NCBI RefSeq assembly: GCF_000304475.1
Contig: NC_018942.1
Location: 1,054,001 to 1,118,000 of the forward strand
DNA length: 64,000 nucleotides
Source of the DNA: Kazachstania africana CBS 2517
Taxonomy: Eukaryota; Ascomycota; Saccharomycetes; Saccharomycetales; Saccharomycetaceae
Direction of reading: 5' to 3'
Each line of letters starts with the position of its first letter. Within the stretch, counting starts at the first letter, position 1. The notes beneath the pieces were generated by a model that was not told the DNA's origin, made no database searches, and saw only the letters and a list, made by a program, of their open reading frames with translations. Made by a program: the position numbers and the translations under genes. This document shows, piece after piece, positions 31,179 through 40,278 of this stretch.

Positions 31179-31186
31179 TCGTTTAG
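31179..31186 (+). promoter_or_regulatory. Possible Upc2/Ecm22 sterol regulatory element (TCGTTTAG)
   Basis: TCGTTTAG matches TCGTTYAG, an element recognised by the zinc-cluster factors Upc2/Ecm22. It lies 154 bp before the ERG6 start. Sterol-depletion control of ERG6 would be expected from S. cerevisiae. Confidence 0.45.
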
Positions 31187-31339
31187 AATCGAGTCCATCA
31201 ATTATTTTTCCTATCCTTTACGGAGATCCCATACATATATATATATGTATACATATATATATATATACATATATACATTATCAACTACATTCCTCGACAC
31301 AATTCACTTAGGATACCAACAATACTTCCAAATAATCCC

Positions 31340-32476
31340 ATGACTGAAGAAAATAATCAGGAATTGAGACGTAGACAAGCTGAGTTCTCCAAAAAATTAC
31401 ACGGTGAAGATTCCGCAACCAAGACTGGTTTAAAAGCTTTCCTATCAAAGGATAAATCTGCTCAAAAGGAAGCTGTTTCCAAGTATCTTAAACATTGGGA
31501 CGGTAAAGTCGACACTGAAGCTGAAAATGCTCGTTTAGAAGATTATAATGAATCTACTCATGCTTACTATAACGTTGTCACAGATTTTTACGAATACGGT
31601 TGGGGTTCTTCCTTCCATTTCTGTAGATTTTCTAAAGGTGAAAATTTCAATGCTGCAATGGCAAGACATGAACATTATTTAGCTTATATGGCAGATATTA
31701 AGGCTAATGATTTGGTTCTTGACGTTGGCTGTGGTGTGGGTGGTCCAGCTAGAGAAATCGTTAAATTTACAGACTGTAACGTCATTGGTTTGAATAATAA
31801 CGACTATCAAATTGAAAAAGCTAAATGGTACGCTAAAAAGACTGGTTTACAAGATAAAATGGACTTTGTTAAAGGTGATTTCATGAATATGGATTTCGAT
31901 GAAAATACTTTCGATAAAGTTTATGCCATTGAAGCCACTTGTCATGCTCCAGATCTAGCTAAGTGCTACAGCGAAATTTATAAAGTTCTAAAACCAGGTG
32001 GTCGTTTCGCCGTTTATGAATGGGTTATGACTGAAAATTACGATGAGAATAACGAAGCTCACAGAAAAGTAGCTTATGAAATTGAATTGGGTGATGGTAT
32101 CCCAAAGATGTTCAAAGTCGAAGTAGCAAAAGACGCACTTGTAAAAGCCGGTTTCAATGTTCTTGTCGACAAGGACTTGGCTGATAATGACGACCCTGTA
32201 CCATGGTATTATCCATTAACAGGTGATTGGAAGTACGTCCAATCTTTAGGTGATTTGGCCACTTTCTTTAGAACCTCCTACCTTGGTAGAAAATTCACTT
32301 CATCAATGGTTTCCTTAATGGAAAAGATCGGTGTTGCCCCTGAAGGCTCATGCAAAGTCACCGAAGCTTTAGAACAAGCTGCTGTTGGCCTGGTTGCCGG
32401 TGGTAAATCGAAATTGTTCACCCCAATGATGTTATTCGTTGCTGAAAAACCATTGCAAACTGACACCGATCAATGA
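31340..32476 (+). CDS. ERG6: Sterol C-24 methyltransferase (Erg6)
   Basis: Erg6 methylates zymosterol at C-24 with S-adenosylmethionine, producing fecosterol in ergosterol synthesis, at the ER and lipid droplets. The 378-residue product (S. cerevisiae 383) shows the sterol-binding block [13 protein letters not shown] at about 84-96. SAM motif I is [14 protein letters not shown] at about 126-139, and [10 protein letters not shown] is a conserved methyltransferase segment. The C-terminal sterol-methyltransferase domain follows ([12 protein letters not shown]). Codon use is biased as expected for an abundant protein. The promoter has Cbf1-type and sterol-element matches. Confidence 0.97.
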   Translation: MTEENNQELRRRQAEFSKKLHGEDSATKTGLKAFLSKDKSAQKEAVSKYLKHWDGKVDTEAENARLEDYNESTHAYYNVVTDFYEYGWGSSFHFCRFSKGENFNAAMARHEHYLAYMADIKANDLVLDVGCGVGGPAREIVKFTDCNVIGLNNNDYQIEKAKWYAKKTGLQDKMDFVKGDFMNMDFDENTFDKVYAIEATCHAPDLAKCYSEIYKVLKPGGRFAVYEWVMTENYDENNEAHRKVAYEIELGDGIPKMFKVEVAKDALVKAGFNVLVDKDLADNDDPVPWYYPLTGDWKYVQSLGDLATFFRTSYLGRKFTSSMVSLMEKIGVAPEGSCKVTEALEQAAVGLVAGGKSKLFTPMMLFVAEKPLQTDTDQ

Positions 32477-32818
32477 ACGTTCTATACAATATATATGTAT
32501 ATATATAATATACGTCATATACTCTCCTTCTGAATAACACTCATGATTTTCCGCATCAGAATTCCCGTTCTTAACCGTCATTGACACCACTCAGCTTATG
32601 TGTCGTTTTCCACATTTGTTCCATTAGCGGACCTGATTTTTCTCAACATAGAAAATAATTATACAAATAATATCTTGATAAAGTTCAAGATGAGATAAAT
32701 GATAACCATCTCAAATCCAAATAGAAAAAGAATTGTTATCTTTATCTAATCATCCATTGGATGCATTTTTAACTTCTTTTACAGTCAACTAACTACATAT
32801 AACATTTAACAACCTCCA
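32477..32818. other. ERG6/SNX41 intergenic region
   Basis: This 342-bp tandem gap contains an AT-repeat just after the ERG6 stop, which is probably part of its polyadenylation signals (UAUAUA-type), and the SNX41 promoter. Nothing else is seen. Confidence 0.45.
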
Positions 32819-34534
32819 ATGTCTCTGCATAACTCATTCGATACTGAAGATAACCCTTTTTCTAACATGTTTAGTTCTGGAGCTGTCAATCCTCCATTGG
32901 AACAACTACAAAGTAACAGCAATGGAAACAATGAACTCACATATGACTATGGCAATGAGAATGAAGTAGAAGGCCACGATGACTTAAAACCTCAGAGTCC
33001 AACTGACAGGAGTCCCTCTAATTTTTCTTCCACCACGAGTTCCCCTACATCATCAAACATCAACTATGAACCGTATGAGAATCTCTCAAAATCTATGGCT
33101 ATCACTCAACCATTGCAATACTTAGATGGCGAAAAAGTGACTATCAAGATCGTAGATACTGGAAGATACACAGATCCTTACGGTAAGAAAAATGCTATAG
33201 GCTACGTTATTCAATACAATGATAAAGAGGTGGTTAGAAGATATTCAGAATTTGATAATTTGAATAAGATACTAATCAAGTTATACCCTACCATAATAAT
33301 ACCGCCAATACCATCAAAACATTCTATTTTAAAATATTTCTTAAGCCCTATTCATGCGCAAAACGATCCAAAAATAATAAATACAAGAAAGAGGAGGTTT
33401 CAATCCTTTTTAAATAATTGTTATAGAGTACAAGAGATTAGAAAATGTATCATATTCCAAAAATTCTTAAATCCCGAATATATTTGGAAAGATGTCCTGA
33501 GTTCTCCACCAGTAACAATTTTACCATTAAATAATTTGTTGGCACCACCTTTAAATCCAACTAAGCCAAGCCCTTTACATTTACTCCTACCAGCTCCCAA
33601 TGCCAATACAAAAATTGAATCAAACTTGACCATTGATCGTAATGGAGAGGATAGTGAAGACACATTAATACATAAATATGATAACCAACTTTATCAAGTG
33701 GAATTAAGATTATCCAATTATTTAAGCAAATTTCAACCAATGTCCAATAAGATCAAACAAAATAAATTTCATTTACACTCATTATCATCAAATTTAGCTG
33801 AATTGGGAGCCTATTACAATTCTTTAAGCATAGATTATACAAAACTAAAACAGCTGTCAATGGGCATTGAAAGAATCGGCCATTCATTTGATGTTAATTA
33901 TGTGAGTCTAGAGATTTTAATTGAGAATATTAACAATTTAATAGAAGAACAAATTGATGAAATCATTGGTTTTTTAACTGATTCCAAAAGGGTTATTATA
34001 TTTAAAAACTTAAAGATCCTACAATATAGAATAATTGCCACTACAATTAAAAAACGTAGTGGGAGGATTAAAGAATTGAGAAACTTTGAAGAAAAATTGC
34101 ATAAATTAGATGAATCGTTCCATGAATCTGAATCACAAGGTGACAATGACGCTAACTTACATCACACTCAAAATAGAGATATTTTATCACATATTAACGA
34201 ACGCCAAGTACAATTACAACTTCAAAAGAAGAGGAAAAAATTGAAAAGACCTACCACCAATTTAGAACCGGAATTTTTGACTAAGATAGAAAGAACTAAC
34301 GAAATTGAGAGGCTCACCAAAGAAGTTGATAAATTGAATGAATGTTTTAAATTAGTAAAAAAAGACATAAGTGAAGTAATAGCTTCAACTCTGTCATCTT
34401 TGGAACTTTTAGATGAATTTATTGAAAAGAAACTAAAGTTGATGTTAAATAACTTGACACAAGCTATCTTAAACTGGATAACTGAAAGTTTAAAAGCGTG
34501 GAAAGAAGCAAAGATACAGATTGATAAGATTTAA
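32819..34534 (+). CDS. SNX41: PX-BAR sorting nexin, Snx41 type
   Basis: Snx41 works with Snx4 (and Atg20) in retrieval of membrane proteins from endosomes to the Golgi. The 571-residue product has a low-complexity Ser/Asn N-terminus and a PX domain at about 100-225. The PX domain shows the PI3P-binding RRYSEF (140-145) and the proline loop IIIPPIPSKHS. A long helical BAR-like region follows at about 285-570. Atg20 is the related alternative; adjacency to TIF35 and to the YAP/CAD1 locus (YDR425W-YDR429C region) favours SNX41. S. cerevisiae Snx41 is 625 residues. The ATG at 32819 is the first in frame. Confidence 0.86.
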   Translation: MSLHNSFDTEDNPFSNMFSSGAVNPPLEQLQSNSNGNNELTYDYGNENEVEGHDDLKPQSPTDRSPSNFSSTTSSPTSSNINYEPYENLSKSMAITQPLQYLDGEKVTIKIVDTGRYTDPYGKKNAIGYVIQYNDKEVVRRYSEFDNLNKILIKLYPTIIIPPIPSKHSILKYFLSPIHAQNDPKIINTRKRRFQSFLNNCYRVQEIRKCIIFQKFLNPEYIWKDVLSSPPVTILPLNNLLAPPLNPTKPSPLHLLLPAPNANTKIESNLTIDRNGEDSEDTLIHKYDNQLYQVELRLSNYLSKFQPMSNKIKQNKFHLHSLSSNLAELGAYYNSLSIDYTKLKQLSMGIERIGHSFDVNYVSLEILIENINNLIEEQIDEIIGFLTDSKRVIIFKNLKILQYRIIATTIKKRSGRIKELRNFEEKLHKLDESFHESESQGDNDANLHHTQNRDILSHINERQVQLQLQKKRKKLKRPTTNLEPEFLTKIERTNEIERLTKEVDKLNECFKLVKKDISEVIASTLSSLELLDEFIEKKLKLMLNNLTQAILNWITESLKAWKEAKIQIDKI

Positions 34535-34708
34535 GGTAACAATAAAGAATGTACTCTGTTTCTCTATAATAATATTTATATATTCTGATCTTAGACTTAA
34601 AATGTTGTTTGTCTTGTAAAAAACATATCGAACACACTGATTACTTTATATACATTAGAGGAATGGGTAAATATAAAAGATTTATGATATATATGCGAGA
34701 TTGGACGT

Positions 34709-35533
34709 CTATTTCTTTGGTTTTGACCATTCAACACGTAGAATCAAATTCATGAAACCTCTACCATCTAAGAAATGAAGGGCCTTTTCAGCCATTTCTT
34801 CACTAGAAAAGGTAACGAATGCAAGACCTCTTGATCTACCAGTTTCTCTGTTTCTGACAACAACAGCTTTTGGAATTGGTGCAAATGGAAATAATAATTC
34901 TTCTCTTAATGTATTTTCATCGGCATTTTCATTTAATTGCATAATCTTTAAAGTACACATGTCATCACGCTCCTTAGAGTCTCTGTAAGCATCAGAAGAT
35001 GGATCCTTAGCGCCTGCACGACGAGATGGTGGCACGTACCTACGACCACCAACCATCTCTTCAGGAGCAGCAGCATTAGCTTTGCCATTTTCAATTTCGT
35101 TCATAACATCTTCGCTTTGAATGGAGGCTGGGTCTTCTAAAGCGGACAGTTCGTTCAATATACTCTTGAAAGGACAGTTCATAGTATAATGATCGTTACC
35201 ACAGTATCTACAAACAACAGTCTTTGCGGCAGCAACCTTAGCCTTTTGTAGTCTCTCTTCTTCGACTTGCTTCCAGTTTCTACTCAATCTAACCTCAACT
35301 TCTTCACCTAACTGGGTAGTAGAGTCATTTGGACCTGGTGGAGAGTTCTTTTCAAGACCGTATTTGGCCCATTTTCTTCTCATGGCAACAGTTTTAGATA
35401 CTTTTTCTGTTACTTTAATTTCTTTAATTTTTTGAATGATCTTGTATTTTTCACCATTTTCAATCTTGTATGTAATCACAGACTTGGTACCATCTGGATT
35501 TTCGATGATTTCTGGGACAGCAACTTGAGCCAT
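34709..35533 (-). CDS. TIF35: Translation initiation factor eIF3g (Tif35)
   Basis: eIF3g is an essential core subunit of eIF3 that supports scanning and reinitiation. The 274-residue product has the S. cerevisiae length. A CCHC zinc knuckle ([14 protein letters not shown]) lies at about residues 108-121. The C-terminal RRM spans about 190-270, with RNP2 (LKIMQL) and RNP1 (RGLAFVTF). The linker ends in [11 protein letters not shown], a conserved eIF3g block. It is convergent with SNX41 and divergent from MRPL39. Confidence 0.96.
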   Translation of the reverse strand: MAQVAVPEIIENPDGTKSVITYKIENGEKYKIIQKIKEIKVTEKVSKTVAMRRKWAKYGLEKNSPPGPNDSTTQLGEEVEVRLSRNWKQVEEERLQKAKVAAAKTVVCRYCGNDHYTMNCPFKSILNELSALEDPASIQSEDVMNEIENGKANAAAPEEMVGGRRYVPPSRRAGAKDPSSDAYRDSKERDDMCTLKIMQLNENADENTLREELLFPFAPIPKAVVVRNRETGRSRGLAFVTFSSEEMAEKALHFLDGRGFMNLILRVEWSKPKK

Positions 35534-36109
35534 TATTACGTTATACGTCTTTCCAATTGTTAGGCTTTCAAATTACAGATGTCCATCCTACTATACTTTT
35601 GTATCTTGCCCAATATTGGAAAAAAAAATTTTTCATTGGGGAAAAATAAGACTACGTGAAATGTGATACAAATATACCCAGCTTAAGCTGAGAATAGGAT
35701 ATATATAGTAGTGATATGACTGTCTAGCTGAGATTCATGGCTGTCGTTCTTCTAGCGACTTGAGGGATATTCGGGGACAGTGTGACTGACGTTCTCCAGA
35801 TTGAAGAGATCATCATGTGGTAGTTGCCTGAGAATTTTCGCTCATCGAACCACCTGCCTCTCGACAAGTTAAAAGGAATGTAACGATGACCAGTTGGAAC
35901 TGGATGACTTCTGAGCTATCTCCAACACATGCACGGTGCCCTGAGCCGCCTCCTCTTTGAAATTATAGATGTCTCTCTTCTATAGTAGAAGATATATGTA
36001 TATATCAAAGTTCCGTTTTTTCTTGGAAACTGGTACAAATTTGGAAAATATACCACAATATAAACTCTCCATATCGTTACAGAGTCACCAACAGTGTTTG
36101 TATGTCGAC
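35534..36109. other. Divergent TIF35/MRPL39 region
   Basis: This 576-bp divergent gap has A/T tracts near the TIF35 start. The MRPL39 frame is open upstream to an ATG at 35969, which would add 47 residues unlike any part of the family. No other feature is seen. Confidence 0.45.
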
Positions 36110-36328
36110 ATGGCTAAGGTTAAAGTGAAAACGTCTGTAATCAAACTTATCTCGACCGCTGCTACTGGCTATTCGAGGAGCATCACCATTAAAAGGGGTG
36201 CTCCTTTAGTGCATCAGGTTAGATATGACCCTGTTGCCAAACGTCATGTTCTTTTCAAAGAGGCCAAGAAAAGAAAGATTCCTGAAATTCCAAAGTTAGT
36301 CTTTTCAAGAAAGCTTGCAAAGTCATAG
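36110..36328 (+). CDS. MRPL39: Mitochondrial ribosomal protein bL33m (Mrpl39)
   Basis: This is the L33 protein of the mitochondrial large ribosomal subunit. From the ATG at 36110 it has 72 residues (S. cerevisiae 70). It reads [20 protein letters not shown], then the L33 core with [20 protein letters not shown]. It carries no cysteine pairs, so it is the zinc-free form as in yeast. The short basic N-terminus acts as the import signal. In S. cerevisiae MRPL39 lies between ERG6 and SPT5; here SNX41 and TIF35 are interposed. Confidence 0.94.
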   Translation: MAKVKVKTSVIKLISTAATGYSRSITIKRGAPLVHQVRYDPVAKRHVLFKEAKKRKIPEIPKLVFSRKLAKS

Positions 36329-36538
36329 TTCCATTGTAAATATTCCGTTATATAACAACATGTAAATATAGATTTCTTAATATGAAAATAATCTGTAGAG
36401 TATATAATAATTATTTTAATCATCAAATTCACTTAGAATAATATAAAATACAATAAACAAGTATATACATAACATACGATTATTTTTTCTTCCTCTTTCT
36501 ACGATAATGCTTATAATTTAAGAAATGTTCATATTAGT

Positions 36539-39487
36539 TCAATTGCCACCCCAAGTACTGTTTCCTCCATAGTTTGATTTATTACCTTGATCGTTCCATG
36601 TCGATCTATTTCCTTGATCTGGATTACCCCATGCTGATGTGCTTCCGGTGTTATCATTATCATTTCTACTCTTTGGCCCCCATGTAGAGGCACCACCATA
36701 TGCTGACTTATCACCACCACCCCATGTTGACACGTTACCGTTGTTTTCTCCGCCTTGAGCCCAAGTTGAGGCACCACCCCAACTTGATTTATTACCCCAA
36801 GCGGAGGCGCCTCCCCAAGTTGAAGTAGCACCTTGTCCACCCCAAGTTGAGGTTCCGCCACCTTGACCACCCCATGCAGAGGCACCACCAGAGCCCTGTC
36901 CACCCCAAGTTGATGCACCGCCCCATGCTGAAGTACTGCCTGTATTTCCGTTTGCATTAACTGCTGGCGTCTTACCACCATCAAATGAGTTATTCCAACC
37001 GGGGGTCATGCCACCTGCAGTAACACCTTGGCCTGGGCCAGATGGAAATTCACGACCTGCGGCCATATGTCTTGGAGTACTAACGTAACTTGGACCAATC
37101 TTTGCTTGTGGGACTCTTCCACGTCTACTGACCAATTCATCATATGTAATACCTTCACCACCTTCTCTATTATAATAAGTCAGTTTACGTTTGTCAATAG
37201 AAATATGTTTATTCTTAGAGTGTAATTCAACTGTAGCTTTATCACCGTTGACATCTTTGACTATACCTAATTGGCCTTTATAACCTGCCGAACGAATTCT
37301 CACTGTTTTACCAATGGCAACTTCACGACCCATACGAAGGTTCTGAGCCGGAGCACCAGCAGAAGGTGGACCCATCTTTGATATGACATTAGGATTTAAT
37401 CTTGTTAAATCTAGCTTGTCGTTCAAAATATTATCCTTTGATGCAACAGCCTCAATATTTGATGAGTTTACCACAAAAACACCAGCATTTTCAATAATTT
37501 TCTTTGAAACAACAAATACCTGTTGATTTTGAATGAAGAGCACTTGACCTTCTCTACGAGCACCCAATGTTTCCACTATTAAATCACCGATCTTAATTTC
37601 ATTACCATTACTATCTACGGTAGCAACACGGACTTTAGAAGGCTCAATTTTACGCAAGATGGAATCCTTGGTTATAGTCAATACTTTCCCATATTCATCC
37701 AAAACTTTGAATATATCGTGACCTGCTTGAATGATACATGCTACTGATTTCGCACTAAGTTCAATAATAGCATGTAGAGAATAATCACTTGAAGTGGGAG
37801 TGGAATCGATGGATTTAGATAAATTGTTAGCTGTGATGGTGACTTCCTGCCTCGTTTGGTTAGACATGAAAGTAACTTGACCCCTATTAACCATTAAAAC
37901 CAAACCAGCATCACCTTGGTGATCACCATTTATAACAGCGACATGATCACCAGGTTCAAAAATCTTTCTTAATGTAGAGATAGGAAATTCAAGTGGCTTT
38001 AGCGGAAATTCTGGTAGTTTTACGGTAGCTATATCGGTTGTAGTTTTAGTAACTATACCCTTAGAACCACGTTGTTCACCCGTTAAAATTTCCACACGAT
38101 CACCTGGCTGGAACGTAATTTTAGATGCTTGTGATTTCTTGATTGTTTGTGAAATATTTGTTAAATCAACAGTACCATCCTTAGAACCAAATCTAGCTAA
38201 TTCTTCAACAGTTGGCTGTATGCTTTTTGTTTCAACATACTGAATTCTATAAGACTTGAACAGATAACCATCGATATAATCTTCATTTTTATATGTAAAA
38301 TGACGTTCATCTCTCTTGAAAAGATTTGCTTGATCTAATCTTAATGCCATAGTTGGATTAAACAGCTGTGGAGGAGATCTGTGCGCAAAAGTAGCCCTTC
38401 TTGGTTTTCGTTGATTTGTCACAGGATCAATTTCATCAAATTTACCGTAATCTAAACGTGGAACAATCTTTAACAAGACTTCTAAGTTATTTTCACTGAT
38501 CTGGTCAACCATAGCCAAATCTCCCTTATACACACCTCTTTTAATACGAACGTAGTTTCCTGCTTCTAAAGAAACATCATCAGATTTGTTTGGTTTTAGT
38601 AATAAAGGAAGTTCCTGGACTGGAATCAAAAGCTTTTGTGAAATGTAGATATCTGGTACACCATTACAGAATTTTTCAATGACAGATTGCTTTGGTGCTT
38701 CAATATAAATTCTACCATGATAATTTTCTCTTTGGAAAATAGATAAAATTTTCAGTTTCTTTTTACCCATTGCTCTATCTAAATTAAACTTTTTCTTTAA
38801 TAGCTTTCTCACAAGTTCCTTTTCCTTACCTGGTCTACAACGAACACCCCAAACGGTGGCTGTATCGACACTTGGTAAAAGAAATCTTTGTGGGACATAT
38901 CCATCTTGTGCAGCCGCTCTATATTGTTTTGAGCTGGATCTACCATACCTTTCCCTTAATTCTTTAGCTAATCGTTGAGCATCCTCCTCACTAGATTTGT
39001 TCAAGTTGCTATCCAATTCCCTATGTAATCTATCATCTCTATTGTTTGCAGAAGTATCTTCATGTTCATCATCGCGCGCAATGAAACCTTCCTTCACTAA
39101 CTCGGATTCTTCTTCGTCTTCTTCATCTTCGTCATCTTCACTGACTTCGGCTTCAATATCTAAGAATCTATTTCTTTCACGACGCTGTTTCTTTGTAGGA
39201 TTTTCTTCATCTTCATCTTCTTCATCATTGTCGTCATCATCATCAAAATCATCCTCGTCGTAATCTTCTACGTTTGCATTTTCCTCCTGGTTTACTTGCT
39301 CATCATGAGGACGCTTTTGAGGATTAGATGTATTATCTGCTGTTGAAGTTGTTTCTGAATTATCTACAGAATCAGCAATATTAGTATTTGCTGTTTCAGC
39401 AGCAATGGCATTTTCCTCAACTTTTTCAAGTTTAGGTGTTTCTTCAGTATTCGAAGATACTGCGTCCATATCCTGATGCTCACTCAT
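36539..39487 (-). CDS. SPT5: Transcription elongation factor Spt5
   Basis: Spt5 pairs with Spt4 (DSIF) and clamps RNA polymerase I and II during elongation. The 982-residue product (S. cerevisiae 1063) starts with a very acidic region to about 160. The NGN domain, which binds Spt4, is at about 205-295 (VWGVRCRPGKEKELVRKLLK). Several KOW motifs follow (NYVRIKRGVYKGDLAMVDQI, PGDRVEILTGEQRGSKGIV, PGDHVAVINGDHQGDAGLV, GKTVRIRSAGYKGQLGIVKD). The C-terminal repeat region, residues 853-982, holds 15 Ser-Thr/Ala-Trp-Gly units, the target of Bur1 kinase. Position beside MRPL39 and RAD33 matches YML010W. Confidence 0.97.
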   Translation of the reverse strand: MSEHQDMDAVSSNTEETPKLEKVEENAIAAETANTNIADSVDNSETTSTADNTSNPQKRPHDEQVNQEENANVEDYDEDDFDDDDDNDEEDEDEENPTKKQRRERNRFLDIEAEVSEDDEDEEDEEESELVKEGFIARDDEHEDTSANNRDDRLHRELDSNLNKSSEEDAQRLAKELRERYGRSSSKQYRAAAQDGYVPQRFLLPSVDTATVWGVRCRPGKEKELVRKLLKKKFNLDRAMGKKKLKILSIFQRENYHGRIYIEAPKQSVIEKFCNGVPDIYISQKLLIPVQELPLLLKPNKSDDVSLEAGNYVRIKRGVYKGDLAMVDQISENNLEVLLKIVPRLDYGKFDEIDPVTNQRKPRRATFAHRSPPQLFNPTMALRLDQANLFKRDERHFTYKNEDYIDGYLFKSYRIQYVETKSIQPTVEELARFGSKDGTVDLTNISQTIKKSQASKITFQPGDRVEILTGEQRGSKGIVTKTTTDIATVKLPEFPLKPLEFPISTLRKIFEPGDHVAVINGDHQGDAGLVLMVNRGQVTFMSNQTRQEVTITANNLSKSIDSTPTSSDYSLHAIIELSAKSVACIIQAGHDIFKVLDEYGKVLTITKDSILRKIEPSKVRVATVDSNGNEIKIGDLIVETLGARREGQVLFIQNQQVFVVSKKIIENAGVFVVNSSNIEAVASKDNILNDKLDLTRLNPNVISKMGPPSAGAPAQNLRMGREVAIGKTVRIRSAGYKGQLGIVKDVNGDKATVELHSKNKHISIDKRKLTYYNREGGEGITYDELVSRRGRVPQAKIGPSYVSTPRHMAAGREFPSGPGQGVTAGGMTPGWNNSFDGGKTPAVNANGNTGSTSAWGGASTWGGQGSGGASAWGGQGGGTSTWGGQGATSTWGGASAWGNKSSWGGASTWAQGGENNGNVSTWGGGDKSAYGGASTWGPKSRNDNDNTGSTSAWGNPDQGNRSTWNDQGNKSNYGGNSTWGGN
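36542..36931 (-). repeat. Spt5 C-terminal repeat region (15 S-x-W/Y-G units)
   Basis: The in-frame repeats encode S-T/A-W-G-G-A/Q hexapeptides that degrade toward the C-terminus: Trp becomes Tyr in two units, and Gly is lost in others (STWNDQ). The units are separated by Gly/Asn-rich spacers of variable length, unlike strictly tandem arrays. Fifteen units can be counted. Confidence 0.85.
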
Positions 39488-39727
39488 TGGAAAATGTTTT
39501 AGTTATCCACTAAATCCCAGTTTGATCTTCTTCAAATGTAGTATTACTTCTTTAACACTTATTATTATGATTCCTTTAAGTTTTGATATCAAAATTTAAT
39601 TTTTCTTTTTAAACTTTCCACTGCGCGAGGGTAACGAATAATTGAAAATATTTAAGAAGTGGTATAAGCATACATATTACGATATTTATATGTTTGATGA
39701 GGGAAGCGAAAAGTGTTATTGCATTGG

Positions 39728-40273
39728 ATGATGAGCGGGCGTAATACTCTATCGTATGATCAAGTGGAGTCGTTTTTAAACTGTGAGATTCCTCAGGACC
39801 TTGAGGATGAAATACTGGCGACATTGGCGAATTACAATATTGAGAAGGATATGACTACCGATGACCTCGAGAACTATTTTGAAGATCTAAAGTTACCTAA
39901 AGAATTGTACAAATTGGCAAATAAGCAAAATTTAATTGTATCTAACACGAGGGTGGTGGATTTCGAAAAAATTCTCAAGTTCACTTACCATTTACTGATA
40001 TTTATGGATAATGAATCCACGATCGATGAGCTGTGGTCCGTGTTGATTAAATATTCCGGTAGAGATGCGCAATTTCCAAACGTTTTGCTTAAAAATCACA
40101 TTCTCAGTACCAAAGATTTACAGAAAATATCAAATTCGATTGGAATGGATAATTCAAGTGGCATTATTGAAATGATGAACATCGCTACAAATGGTCTCAA
40201 AGTTTATTTGAATTATTTAGATTTTGCATATATTCTAGGAAAATTGGGTTATTTAAGGTACCAAAAGTCTTAG
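39728..40273 (+). CDS. RAD33: Nucleotide excision repair protein Rad33
   Basis: Rad33 binds Rad4 and supports nucleotide excision repair; it is centrin-like in fold. The frame opens at 39713 but the first ATG is 39728, directly followed by a second at 39731 (MSGRNTLSYDQVESFLN), so the product is 181 or 180 residues (S. cerevisiae 176). The helix-rich sequence PQDLEDEILATLANYNIEKD and the block ELYKLANKQN are consistent with the family. Recognition rests largely on its place between SPT5 and UBX2 (YML011C). The stop codon is only 5 bp from the UBX2 stop in convergent orientation. Confidence 0.85.
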   Translation: MMSGRNTLSYDQVESFLNCEIPQDLEDEILATLANYNIEKDMTTDDLENYFEDLKLPKELYKLANKQNLIVSNTRVVDFEKILKFTYHLLIFMDNESTIDELWSVLIKYSGRDAQFPNVLLKNHILSTKDLQKISNSIGMDNSSGIIEMMNIATNGLKVYLNYLDFAYILGKLGYLRYQKS

Positions 40274-40278
40274 ATCAC

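Larger units (their letters stand above)
29689..31339. promoter_or_regulatory. Long divergent YAP1/ERG6 regulatory region
   Basis: This 1.65-kb region separates divergent starts. It contains a Reb1-type CGGGTAA (30244-30250), a CACGTG at 30330-30335, an inverted pair of Cbf1-type octamers (30953-30960 and 30966-30973), a TCGTTTAG sterol-element match (31179-31186) and an AT microsatellite with TATA-like sequence (about 31228-31277). Two upstream reading frames precede the YAP1 start (29864-29884 and 29685-29891). No further gene is recognisable; DYN2, which lies near this place in S. cerevisiae, is not present. Confidence 0.5.

Noticed and set aside
31228..31277. AT-alternating tract upstream of ERG6 as a replication origin or special structure
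   Set aside because: It is better explained as a microsatellite and TATA-like promoter sequence; no ARS consensus could be established by eye.
35969..36109. N-terminal extension of MRPL39 from an upstream ATG
   Set aside because: The added 47 residues are unlike the family, and the downstream ATG gives the expected 72-residue L33.
38997..39263. Ser-rich forward frame antisense to SPT5
   Set aside because: It is the shadow of the Asp/Glu-rich SPT5 N-terminus (GAA/GAT repeats read antisense as Ser).
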